Assembly: GCF_008329525.1 (NCBI RefSeq)
Contig: NZ_NPKQ01000002.1
Coordinates: forward strand, 1-64,000
DNA from: Tardiphaga sp. P9-11
GTDB taxonomy: Bacteria; Pseudomonadota; Alphaproteobacteria; Rhizobiales; Xanthobacteraceae
Direction of reading: 5' to 3'
Length of the DNA: 64,000 bases
Shown: positions 52,983 to 61,053 of the stretch, in pieces
How positions within the stretch are numbered: the stretch's first letter is position 1
Layout: the number at the start of each line of letters is the position of its first letter
Notes under the pieces: model-generated
Told to the model about the DNA's origin: nothing
The model's input: only the letters and a program-made list of their open reading frames with translations
Databases searched by the model: none
Translations under genes and position numbers: made by a program

Positions 52983-54416
52983 ATGACAACAGCCCCAAAC
53001 CAAGACGACTGCGTCCATGTGATCGGCGCGGGCCTCGCCGGCTCGGAAGCCGCTTGGCAGGTCGCCAATGCCGGCATTCCCGTGATCTTGCACGAGATGC
53101 GGCCGCACCAGATGACCGACGCCCATCGCACCGATGGCCTCGCCGAACTGGTCTGCTCCAATTCCTTCCGCTCTGACGACGCGCTCAACAACGCTGTCGG
53201 CCTGCTGCACGCCGAGATGCGCAAGCTGGGCTCGCTGATCATGCGCTGCGCCGATGCCAACCAGGTGCCCGCCGGTGGCGCGCTGGCGGTGGATCGCGAC
53301 GGCTTCTCCGATGCCGTAACCAAGGCGCTGAACGACCACCCGCTTATCACCATCGACCGCGCCGAAGTGGCAGGCCTGCCGCCGGCCGACTGGCGCAATG
53401 TCATCATTGCAACGGGACCTCTGACCTCGGCAGCGCTCGCGGACGGCATTCGTGGGCTGACCGACGAAAACGCACTCGCCTTCTTCGATGCCATCGCGCC
53501 GATCGTCCATAAAGAATCGATCGATATGGAGATCGCCTGGTTCCAGTCGCGCTACGACAAGGTCGGGCCCGGCGGCACCGGTGCCGACTACATCAACTGC
53601 CCGATGACCCGTGAGCAGTACGAGGCCTTCATCGACGCGCTGCTGGCCGGCGAAAAGACCGACTTCAAAGAATGGGAAACCAACACGCCTTATTTCGACG
53701 GCTGTCTGCCGATCGAGGTGATGGCGGAGCGCGGCCGCGAGACGTTGCGTCACGGCCCGATGAAGCCGGTCGGTCTCACCAACCCGCGCGATCCTCTCGT
53801 GAAACCTTACGCCATCGTGCAGCTGCGCCAGGACAACAAGCTGGGCACGCTCTACAACATCGTCGGTTTCCAGACGAAGCTGAAATACGGCCCGCAGCAG
53901 CAGGCATTGCGGATGATCCCCGGCCTGCAAAATGCCGAATTCGCACGCCTTGGCGGCCTGCATCGCAACACCTTCCTCAACTCGCCAAAACTGCTCGACG
54001 AACAACTCCGCCTGAAGGCGCAGCCACGCCTGCGCTTCGCCGGCCAGATGACCGGCTGCGAAGGCTATGTGGAGTCCGCGAGCGTTGGCCTGATCGCCGG
54101 CCTCTATGCCGCGGCCGATGCCAAGCGCCAGTCGCTGGCGCCCCCGCCCGTGACAACGGCGCTGGGCTCGCTGCTCGGCCATATCACCGGCGGTCATATC
54201 GAAACCATCGATGCGGGCCCGCGCTCGTTCCAGCCGATGAACATCAATTTCGGCCTGTTCCCGCCGCTGGCTCAGGCGCCGACCAAGAAGCCCGACGGCT
54301 CGCGGCTGCGCGGCAATGAGAAGACCGTGGCCAAGAAGCAGGCGATGAGCGCGCGGGCGCTGGCCGACATGGATAGCTGGATCGCCGCCAGCCTGCCCGT
54401 CGCAGCCGCAGCATGA
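52983..54416 (+). CDS. trmFO: Methylenetetrahydrofolate--tRNA-(uracil-5)-methyltransferase TrmFO
   Basis: 477 residues. The FAD-binding motif [12 protein letters not shown] near residue 16 and the family blocks [64 protein letters not shown], and [19 protein letters not shown] identify TrmFO (Gid). It methylates U54 of tRNAs to T54 with methylene-tetrahydrofolate and FADH2. Followed after 30 bases by a kinase-like gene on the same strand. Confidence 0.97.
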   Translation: MTTAPNQDDCVHVIGAGLAGSEAAWQVANAGIPVILHEMRPHQMTDAHRTDGLAELVCSNSFRSDDALNNAVGLLHAEMRKLGSLIMRCADANQVPAGGALAVDRDGFSDAVTKALNDHPLITIDRAEVAGLPPADWRNVIIATGPLTSAALADGIRGLTDENALAFFDAIAPIVHKESIDMEIAWFQSRYDKVGPGGTGADYINCPMTREQYEAFIDALLAGEKTDFKEWETNTPYFDGCLPIEVMAERGRETLRHGPMKPVGLTNPRDPLVKPYAIVQLRQDNKLGTLYNIVGFQTKLKYGPQQQALRMIPGLQNAEFARLGGLHRNTFLNSPKLLDEQLRLKAQPRLRFAGQMTGCEGYVESASVGLIAGLYAAADAKRQSLAPPPVTTALGSLLGHITGGHIETIDAGPRSFQPMNINFGLFPPLAQAPTKKPDGSRLRGNEKTVAKKQAMSARALADMDSWIAASLPVAAAA

Positions 54417-54446
54417 CGCTGGCAATTTGAATTTCAGGATTGTTCG

Positions 54447-55550
54447 ATGAGTTTGCCGCCACAGGACGCCGCTGCGCTGTCCAAGACCTGGACCGAAGGC
54501 GTGTTGCTGAAACGCGACGTGTTCTCGACCGTCGAGCGCGGTCGCTATCGCACGTCATCGGGCGAAGTCGATGCGGTGCTGCGCCGGCTCGACCAGGTGC
54601 CATGGTGGTCATATCTGCTGGCGCTGCATCTGTTCACGCGGGAACGCCGTGCACTGACGCTGGCGCGCGATCTGCGCGTCGGACCTGAATTGCTCTGGGC
54701 CGGCGATCGCGCGCTGGTGCGCGGCTTCATCGACGGCGTCGCACTGCATCTTGCCAAGCCCCATCACGATGCTCGCTACTTCAAATCCGCGAAGCTGGCG
54801 CTGCGCAAGCTGCATCGCATGGGCGTCTGCCATAACGATCTCGCCAAGGAGCAGAACTGGCTGCGCGGCAGCGATGGTCTGGCCTACGTCACCGACTTCC
54901 AGCTCGCAGTCTGCTTCAAGTCCCGCAGTCAGTTGTTTCGCATCGCCGCCTATGAAGACCTGCGCCATCTCCTGAAGCACAAGCGGACTTACGCGCCGGA
55001 ACTGCTAACGCCGAAGGAAAAGGCGATCCTGGCGAAGAAGTCGCTGCCGGCACGGATCTGGCTGATGACCGGCAAGAAAGTCTACCGCGCCATTACCCGC
55101 GGTATCTTCAACTTCACCGACCGCGAAGGCGGCGGCAAGCGGCTGGTCAACGACGCGCCGCCACTGCTGGAAATCATCAAGAAGAATGCGGCCGTGCGCG
55201 ACGCGTCCATCGTCGCCTTCGCCGATCGCCGCACCGGCGTGGGCCTCTATGCCTTTGTCGAAGCCGATGACGTCGCGCTAGAAACCAAGCTGCAGGGCGA
55301 ATTGGCTGCCGCAAAGGCTGCAAAGCCGCCTGAGCATCTGCAGGTCGTCGCAGCCCTGCCCCGCGACGCCTCAGGCCGCATTCGCACCGAGGTGCTGCAA
55401 CTGGTTGCGATGAACCAGGTCGATCTCTTGGAACCTCTGATGACCAGCGACGCCGACCGCGCGTTCCTGAAGGGCATTCTGGAGTCGCGGAAGAACCTGC
55501 GCGACCGTTTCAATTTCGAGACGACGGACCAGAATCTGACGTCACACTGA
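54447..55550 (+). CDS. Kinase-like protein fused to an AMP-binding-enzyme C-terminal domain
   Basis: 367 residues. The N-terminal half is a divergent protein-kinase fold: catalytic loop HNDLAKEQNW with D131 and N137 and metal site DFQ at 150-152, where DFG has Gln for Gly; a usual glycine loop is not seen. After about residue 250 comes the C-terminal domain of acyl-CoA synthetases (AMP-binding_C): SIVAFADRRTGVGLYAFVEA, EHLQVVAALPRDASGRIRTEVLQLVAMNQVD. In ANL enzymes the last Lys acts in adenylation; here Arg stands at the SGRIR position. The gene follows trmFO directly and may be co-transcribed. Function unknown. Confidence 0.82.
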   Translation: MSLPPQDAAALSKTWTEGVLLKRDVFSTVERGRYRTSSGEVDAVLRRLDQVPWWSYLLALHLFTRERRALTLARDLRVGPELLWAGDRALVRGFIDGVALHLAKPHHDARYFKSAKLALRKLHRMGVCHNDLAKEQNWLRGSDGLAYVTDFQLAVCFKSRSQLFRIAAYEDLRHLLKHKRTYAPELLTPKEKAILAKKSLPARIWLMTGKKVYRAITRGIFNFTDREGGGKRLVNDAPPLLEIIKKNAAVRDASIVAFADRRTGVGLYAFVEADDVALETKLQGELAAAKAAKPPEHLQVVAALPRDASGRIRTEVLQLVAMNQVDLLEPLMTSDADRAFLKGILESRKNLRDRFNFETTDQNLTSH

Positions 55551-56387
55551 CCGCGAGGCGCACCACAATGTCCAGAGGGTTCGCAACCGCGATCTTATGT
55601 GAAGTTCGAACGGATCGTGATCCGGTCGCGCCATCTGCGCCAGATCGTATTTCACCAGTGCCATGGGCAGGAACGCTGCGCGCGCAGCCGGTGCTACATC
55701 CGCAAGCATTCCATGCGCTGTCGCGAGTTGCTCCTGCGCACCTGATATCAGCCGATCCAGCGTTTCGCGGATGCCCGGCGTCAACTTCCCGGCAAATACC
55801 TGATCGGCGCTGCTGCCGTTCTGCAGGAGCATGTCCTGCGGAATGAACAGTTGTCGCCGCATCGTGTCATAAGGCAAACGCGCGACGATCCGCGCGACAC
55901 CCTGGGCCAATCCGGCATGCTCGGCGACATGCGCGCTGGCCTCCGAGCCGTCGCCAAGGATCCTGGCCGACGAGAACAGCAAAGTCCCGAGCGTATCGCG
56001 AAAGTGACTCTCGAGCAGTGCCAGATCCGGCATCGGATCGTTGTAGAGATCGAAGATATGCACATCGATCAGCTTCGATAGCCGGTCGACGGGAAGATCA
56101 TGCGTGCGGATCGCCAGCAGTAATTCGGCAGCAACCGGGTTCTGATCAACCTCGCCATGGCCGAGACCGGCCAGCATGTCGGTCCACCATTGCAACCGGA
56201 TCTCGCCGGGCAATGGCTGCTTCACCAGCTCGCGGACGCGGGTAATTTCCGTATTGAACGCATAGAGCGCCAGCAGCGAACGGCGCTTGTCCGCAGGCAC
56301 GAACAAGGTCGATGCGTAGCGGTCAAAGTCGTGGCTGCGCACCAACTCCGCGCAGAACGCCGCGGAGCTTTGATCAGCACCACTCAT
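55542..56387 (-). CDS. Squalene/phytoene-synthase-like protein (NDUFAF6 homologue)
   Basis: 281 residues. The prenyl-synthase fold is clear: SHDFDRYASTLFVPADKRRSLLALYAFNTEITRV, LQWWTDMLAG, HIFDLYNDPM, VARIVARLPYDTMRRQLFIPQDML. The Asp-rich motifs of true synthases (DxxxD) are only partly conserved. Alphaproteobacterial copies in this neighbourhood correspond to mitochondrial NDUFAF6, a complex I assembly factor, and are not carotenoid enzymes. It overlaps the DUF498 gene by four bases (ATGA). The C-terminal end overlaps the kinase fusion gene by nine bases. Confidence 0.9.
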   Translation of the reverse strand: MSGADQSSAAFCAELVRSHDFDRYASTLFVPADKRRSLLALYAFNTEITRVRELVKQPLPGEIRLQWWTDMLAGLGHGEVDQNPVAAELLLAIRTHDLPVDRLSKLIDVHIFDLYNDPMPDLALLESHFRDTLGTLLFSSARILGDGSEASAHVAEHAGLAQGVARIVARLPYDTMRRQLFIPQDMLLQNGSSADQVFAGKLTPGIRETLDRLISGAQEQLATAHGMLADVAPAARAAFLPMALVKYDLAQMARPDHDPFELHIRSRLRTLWTLWCASRSV

Positions 56388-56767
56388 GGCACCGCAATCA
56401 GCGCGGCAGCAACGCGCCGACGCTCGCCCATCATCACGTTATAGGTGCGGATCGCAGGGCCGGTCTGCATCGCATCGATCACCACATGCAGATTGCGCAA
56501 GGCATTACGGAGATCATTCGGCACGATCCAGACGTCATTGCCGGTGCCAATGATCAGCGTATCGATGCCTGCAGCGCCCTCGAACACGCGCCGCAGCGAA
56601 TGGCGGTCGATATCACTGGCCTTTGTCACCGACCATGCCCAGACCGCATCGGGCAGGCACAAAAGCGAGCCCTGATGCGACATGGTGTCGAAGTGGAAGC
56701 CACCTTTGCCGTAGGCTTCGATGGCGGCCGAGCGCGGAAGGTGCGGCGCGTCGGGGTCGACAGGCAT
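56384..56767 (-). CDS. DUF498/Mth938-like protein (NDUFAF3 homologue)
   Basis: 127 residues from the ATG at 56767, one base after the secF stop (TGAGATG). Family pattern: PHLPRSAAIEAYGKGGFHFDTMSHQGSLLCLPDAVWAW, DTLIIGTGNDVWIVPNDLRNALRNLHVVIDAMQTGPAIRTYNVMMGERRRVAAALIAVP. The mitochondrial orthologue NDUFAF3 helps assemble complex I, and its bacterial relatives lie with secDF-yajC in alphaproteobacteria, as here. Role in bacteria is inferred. Confidence 0.92.
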   Translation of the reverse strand: MPVDPDAPHLPRSAAIEAYGKGGFHFDTMSHQGSLLCLPDAVWAWSVTKASDIDRHSLRRVFEGAAGIDTLIIGTGNDVWIVPNDLRNALRNLHVVIDAMQTGPAIRTYNVMMGERRRVAAALIAVP

Positions 56768-56768
56768 C

Positions 56769-57797
56769 TCAGGGCTTCGCTGATTTCGCTGCAGGTTTGG
56801 CCGGCTTGTCGGCGTCTTCGCGGTGCTCACCGACGCCGAGATAGATCAGCAGCGGCGCGGCGATAAAGATCGAGGTGTAGGTGCCGACCAGCACGACGCC
56901 GAAGATCATGACGGCGGTGAAGGAGTGGATCGCCTGGCCGCCGAACGCATACAGCGCGAGCAGCGCCAGCGTCACGGTGACGTGGGTGATAATCGAACGC
57001 GACAGCGTGGAATTGATCGACTCATTCAGCAGTTCCGGCATCGGCATCTTCTTGTAGCGGCGCAGGATCTCGCGAATACGATCATAGATGACCACAGTGT
57101 CGTTGAGCGAATAGCCGAGAATGGTCAATAGCGCCGCAATACTGGTGAGATCGAAGTCGACCTGCGTGATCGACATGAAGCCGATCGTCAGCACGATATC
57201 GTGGACGTTGGCGATCATCGCGCCCAGAGCGAACTGCCATTCGAAGCGGAACCAGAGATAGATCAGGATGCCGATGATCGCGAGGATCAGACCGAGCATA
57301 CCGTAAGCCAGCAATTCGCCGGAGACGCGCGGACCCACCACTTCGACGCGGCGATATTCGACGCTGTCGCCGAGCGCGGCACGCACCTTCTGCACCGCCG
57401 TCTGCTGCGCGGCGTCGCCGCCGGGCTGTTCGGCAAGGCGGATCAGAACTTCAGCCGGGCCGCCGAACTGCTGCAGCTGTACGTCACCGAGCTGCAGGGC
57501 TGCGAGCGTCGTGCGCATCGCGCTGATGTCGGCGGTTCCGGACTTGGCCTGAACTTCCAGCAGCGTGCCGCCCTTGAAGTCGATACCGAAATTCAACCCG
57601 TGCGTGAAGAACAGCGTGATGGCGAGGATCGACAGCAGCGCCGATATCGGGAACGAGATGCGGCGGAAGCGTGTGAAATCGAACTTCGTATCGTCGGGGA
57701 CGATGCGGAGCGACGGCAACAGGTCGAAGATCGCCACGATCGACAGAACGACGATCAGCGCGCCCAGACCTGCGAGAACCATTTGTGTCGTTGTCAA
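56769..57797 (-). CDS. secF: Protein-export membrane protein SecF
   Basis: About 342 residues; the TTG at 57797 is preferred because GGAG stands at good spacing, though the ATG at 57782 is the first AUG. Six membrane helices with the RND-type layout: LSILAITLFFTHGLNFGIDFKGGTLLEVQ, ELLAYGMLGLILAIIGILIYLWFRFEWQFALGAMIANVHDI, IAALLTILGYSLNDTVVIYDRIREILRR and THVTVTLALLALYAFGG. SecF forms SecDF, which pulls translocating proteins across the inner membrane with proton force. It follows secD by 16 bases. Confidence 0.97.
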   Translation of the reverse strand: MTTTQMVLAGLGALIVVLSIVAIFDLLPSLRIVPDDTKFDFTRFRRISFPISALLSILAITLFFTHGLNFGIDFKGGTLLEVQAKSGTADISAMRTTLAALQLGDVQLQQFGGPAEVLIRLAEQPGGDAAQQTAVQKVRAALGDSVEYRRVEVVGPRVSGELLAYGMLGLILAIIGILIYLWFRFEWQFALGAMIANVHDIVLTIGFMSITQVDFDLTSIAALLTILGYSLNDTVVIYDRIREILRRYKKMPMPELLNESINSTLSRSIITHVTVTLALLALYAFGGQAIHSFTAVMIFGVVLVGTYTSIFIAAPLLIYLGVGEHREDADKPAKPAAKSAKP

Positions 57798-57813
57798 AGT
57801 CTGCTCCGTAAAC

Positions 57814-59412
57814 TCAGATCGGCACGCTGGTCGGCCGCTTCCACCTGACCCAGGCAGCAACGATCAGGCGGGTCACGGTGAAGGCCGTGAAAACCGTCGT
57901 GATGATGCCGATGCCGAAGGTCACGGCGAAGCCGCGGACCGGTCCGGTGCCGATATAAAACAGCACCGCAGCCGCAATAAAAGTCGTGATGTTGGAATCC
58001 AGAATGGTCGCCAGCGCGCGCTTGAAGCCGGCATCGATCGCCGAGATGGCGGTGCGGCCAGCGCGCAGTTCCTCGCGGATGCGCTCATAGATCAGCACGT
58101 TGGAGTCCACGGCGATGCCGACCGTCAGCACGATGCCGGCGATGCCGGGCAGCGTCAGCGTGGCGTTGAGCAGCGACAGGATGCCGAAGATCATGAGGAC
58201 GTTGATGGTCACCGCGATGTTGGCGAACAGCCCGAACAGGCGGTAGGTCAGCAGCATGAAAACGATGACGAGGATCGACCCGACATAGGCCGCAAGCTCG
58301 CCCTTGGCGATCGAATCGGCGCCGAGGCCGGGACCAACGGTACGCTCCTCGATGATGCTGAGCGGCGCAGGCAGCGCTCCGGCACGCAGCAGGATCGCGA
58401 GATCATTGGCGCCCTGCACCGTGAAACTGCCCGAGATCTGGCCGGAGCCGCCGGTGATCGGTTCACGAATGACGGGGGCCGAGACCACTTCATTGTCGAG
58501 CACGATGGCGAAAGGCAGATTGACGTTCTTCACCGTGGCGTCGGAAAACTTGCGTGCGCCCGACGTGTTGAAGCGGAACGAGACGATCGGCTCGTTAGTG
58601 CGCTGATCGAAGCCCGGCTGCGCGTCGGTCAGGTCAGCGCCGGAGACCAGCACTTCCTTCTTCACGAGATAAGGCGTCTTCGGCGACTGCGAGCTCATCA
58701 GGAGTTCAGAGTCGGGCGGCACCCTGCCCTGTGCTTGCTCGGCCGGGATCGAGGTATCGACCATGCGGAAGTCGAGCTTCGCCGTCTTGCCGAGCAATTC
58801 CTTGAGGCGGGTCGGATCCTGCAGACCCGGGACCTGCACCAGGATGCGGTCGAGACCCTGACGCTGGATCAGCGGTTCGACGGTGCCGAGTTCATTGACG
58901 CGGCGCTCGACGATCTGGATCGACTGTTCGACCGACTGGCGAATCCGGTCATTGATCGCGGCCGGCGGCACCGAGAGGCGGATCAGGCCGTTGCCTGCAT
59001 CCGAAACTTCGAGACTGCGCTGGCCGCTCTGCCCCATCAGGCCGCCGAGCGGCTGTGACAGCTCGCGCAGCTTGGTGAGTGCGGTCTGATAGTCGGTGTC
59101 CTTGGTGATGCGGACTTCGACATTGTCGCCGCGAACGCCAAGGCCGGTGTACACGATCTTGGCGTCACGCAGCGTGCGACGAACGTCGTCGCGCACCTGA
59201 TCGAGCTTGTCCTTCTTGACCGAATTGGCGTCGACTTCGAGCAGGATGTGCGAGCCACCCTGCAAGTCGAGACCCAGCACCAGATGGCGCTGCGCCCATT
59301 TTGGCCAGGTTTTCACGGTGGCTTCGGGAAAGAAGTTAGGAACCGCGCACAGGCAGACCACGAGCGCCGTCAGAATGACCGCCAGCGCCTTCCACCGCGT
59401 GAAATACAACAT
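57814..59412 (-). CDS. secD: Protein-export membrane protein SecD
   Basis: 532 residues. N-terminal helix (LAVILTALVVCLCAVPNFFP), periplasmic P1 region with LVLGLDLQGGSHILLEVD, then five helices with GAGALPAPLSIIEERTVGPGLGADSI, and the conserved GIVLTVGIAVDSNVLIYERIREELRAG motif of RND proteins. Partner of SecF, upstream member of the operon yajC-secD-secF. Confidence 0.97.
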   Translation of the reverse strand: MLYFTRWKALAVILTALVVCLCAVPNFFPEATVKTWPKWAQRHLVLGLDLQGGSHILLEVDANSVKKDKLDQVRDDVRRTLRDAKIVYTGLGVRGDNVEVRITKDTDYQTALTKLRELSQPLGGLMGQSGQRSLEVSDAGNGLIRLSVPPAAINDRIRQSVEQSIQIVERRVNELGTVEPLIQRQGLDRILVQVPGLQDPTRLKELLGKTAKLDFRMVDTSIPAEQAQGRVPPDSELLMSSQSPKTPYLVKKEVLVSGADLTDAQPGFDQRTNEPIVSFRFNTSGARKFSDATVKNVNLPFAIVLDNEVVSAPVIREPITGGSGQISGSFTVQGANDLAILLRAGALPAPLSIIEERTVGPGLGADSIAKGELAAYVGSILVIVFMLLTYRLFGLFANIAVTINVLMIFGILSLLNATLTLPGIAGIVLTVGIAVDSNVLIYERIREELRAGRTAISAIDAGFKRALATILDSNITTFIAAAVLFYIGTGPVRGFAVTFGIGIITTVFTAFTVTRLIVAAWVRWKRPTSVPI

Positions 59413-59458
59413 CGAGATGACCCGTCAGATTCTTAAATAATGGCGACGCGTAAACGCG

Positions 59459-59830
59459 TCAGCTCGCGGTCGAGTCGTCCTTGGCCTCGGACTTGTCCGC
59501 CTTCTCCTTTGCGGGCTCACCCTTGGTGCGCACACCCGAGATCATCGTACGGAGCTGGCGCACACGAACGCCCTCGGCGAGTTCGAACTCGACCTGCTCG
59601 TCGTCCACCACCTTGGTGACCTTGCCGACAAGACCGCCCGAGGTGACGATGGTGTCGCCGCGGCGGATGTTCTTCACCATCTCGGCGTGATCCTTCACCT
59701 TCTTCTGCTGCGGACGCAGGATCAGGAAATACATGATCACAAAGATCAGCGCGAACGGCAGCAGTGACATCAGCATGCTGTTGGTGTCGCCGCCGGCTGC
59801 AGCCTGGGCAAACGCAGGGGTAATGAACAT
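59459..59830 (-). CDS. yajC: Preprotein translocase subunit YajC
   Basis: 123 residues. Single membrane helix (LLPFALIFVIMYFLILRPQQKKVKDH) followed by the YajC cytoplasmic SH3-like domain with VKNIRRGDTIVTSGGLVGKVTKVVDDEQVEFELAEGVRVRQLRTMISGV. The first gene of the sec operon; it binds SecDF. Starts at 59830 on the minus strand. Confidence 0.97.
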   Translation of the reverse strand: MFITPAFAQAAAGGDTNSMLMSLLPFALIFVIMYFLILRPQQKKVKDHAEMVKNIRRGDTIVTSGGLVGKVTKVVDDEQVEFELAEGVRVRQLRTMISGVRTKGEPAKEKADKSEAKDDSTAS

Positions 59831-60022
59831 CGGAAGTCCTCGTGAACGCTGGGGAATAACCGGCGACGCGTCGGCGTTCGGCCGGTTTGGGCAAATTCGC
59901 GCGGACTATAGCGGCCGGCGTCCCAATTGCAACGCCGGTAAACCCACTGATTTGCCTGCGATTTGTACCGCTTGCGGATGTGTTCCGGGCTCGATATGGG
60001 TGCGCGCCGAGGAAAGTCAAAA

Positions 60023-61006
60023 ATGTCAAAAAAGCCCAATAAAACAAGCCGCCGCCCTGCCAAAAAGGCTCCCGCGACCCGCACATCAAAGACCGTCCGC
60101 ACGACCGCGGCAAAACGTCCGCGACCAGCCGCCGCCCCCCGGATCGACGAACGGATCGCACTCGCGCTTGAGGCCATTGCCGCCGGCATGGCCGCCGCGG
60201 CGCCGAAGCGCTCCAATGCCGATTCTCTGGCCCAGGCCGACGCCTTCATCTGGCATCCCGACGGCCGTCTGGCCCCAGTCCCCAAAGTCAGCCGGGTCGA
60301 TATTGGCCTGCTGCAGGGCATCAACCAGCAGGTCGACACCCTGATCGAGAACACCCGGCGCTTCGCCAACGGCCTGCCAGCCAACAACGCGCTGCTTTGG
60401 GGCGCGCGCGGCATGGGCAAGTCGTCGCTGGTCAAGGCTGCGCATGCCTCGGTCAATGCCAGCAAATCCGTCGCCGGTCGCCTCAAGCTGGTCGAGATCC
60501 ATCGCGAGGACATCGAGAGCCTACCGGCACTGATGGAACAGATCCGCGCTTCGGATTTCTATTTCATCGTGTTCTGCGACGACCTCTCCTTCGACGGCAA
60601 CGATGCCTCCTACAAGTCGCTCAAGGCTGTGCTCGAAGGCGGCATCGAAGGCCGGCCGGACAACGTGATCCTCTATGCGACCTCGAACCGCCGCCATCTT
60701 CTGGCCCGCGAGATGATCGAGAACGAACGCTCGACCGCGATCAATCCCGGCGAAGCCGTCGAGGAGAAAGTGTCGCTGTCGGATCGTTTCGGCCTCTGGC
60801 TCGGCTTTCACAAATGCAGCCAGGACGAATATCTCGACATGGTGCGCGGCTATTGCAGCCATTACGACATCAAGATCGACGCCGCCGAGCTGGAACGCGA
60901 CGCGCTGGAATGGTCGACCACCCGCGGCTCGCGATCGGGCCGTGTCGCTTGGCAGTTCGTGCAGGAACTCGCCGGCCGCCTTGGCGTGAAGCTAGCAACG
61001 AAGTAA
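60023..61006 (+). CDS. DUF815 AAA-type ATPase
   Basis: 327 residues from the ATG at 60023, with GAGGAAAG upstream. A basic, Pro/Ala-rich N-terminal tail leads to the P-loop ATPase: LPANNALLWGARGMGKSSLVKAAH (Walker A), FYFIVFCDDLSFDGNDASYKSLKAVLEGGIEGRPDNVILYATSNRRHLLARE (Walker B, sensor 1), and DRFGLWLGFHKCSQDEYLDMVRGYC. This is the DUF815 family, fused with a helical lid. The family is widespread in alphaproteobacteria beside yajC; function unknown. It is divergent from the sec operon. Confidence 0.92.
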   Translation: MSKKPNKTSRRPAKKAPATRTSKTVRTTAAKRPRPAAAPRIDERIALALEAIAAGMAAAAPKRSNADSLAQADAFIWHPDGRLAPVPKVSRVDIGLLQGINQQVDTLIENTRRFANGLPANNALLWGARGMGKSSLVKAAHASVNASKSVAGRLKLVEIHREDIESLPALMEQIRASDFYFIVFCDDLSFDGNDASYKSLKAVLEGGIEGRPDNVILYATSNRRHLLAREMIENERSTAINPGEAVEEKVSLSDRFGLWLGFHKCSQDEYLDMVRGYCSHYDIKIDAAELERDALEWSTTRGSRSGRVAWQFVQELAGRLGVKLATK

Positions 61007-61014
61007 AAACAAAT

Positions 61015-61041
61015 GCCGCCCCGTCATGACAACGGGGCGGC
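61015..61041. terminator. Terminator between the DUF815 and metE genes
   Basis: GCCGCCCCGT and ACGGGGCGGC form a 10-bp stem, with CATGACA in the loop, between the convergent genes; T-rich CTTCTTTTATACC follows on the plus side. Bidirectional use is likely. Confidence 0.8.
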
Positions 61042-61053
61042 GCCAGTCTTCTT

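Noticed and set aside
52653-54425. 590-codon minus-strand frame opposite trmFO
   Set aside because: Lies entirely over trmFO in a GC-rich region; no family motif; trmFO is certain.
57565-59058. 497-codon plus-strand frame opposite secF/secD
   Set aside because: Antisense to the sec genes; composition (Arg, Asp, His rich) is typical of GC-rich antisense frames.
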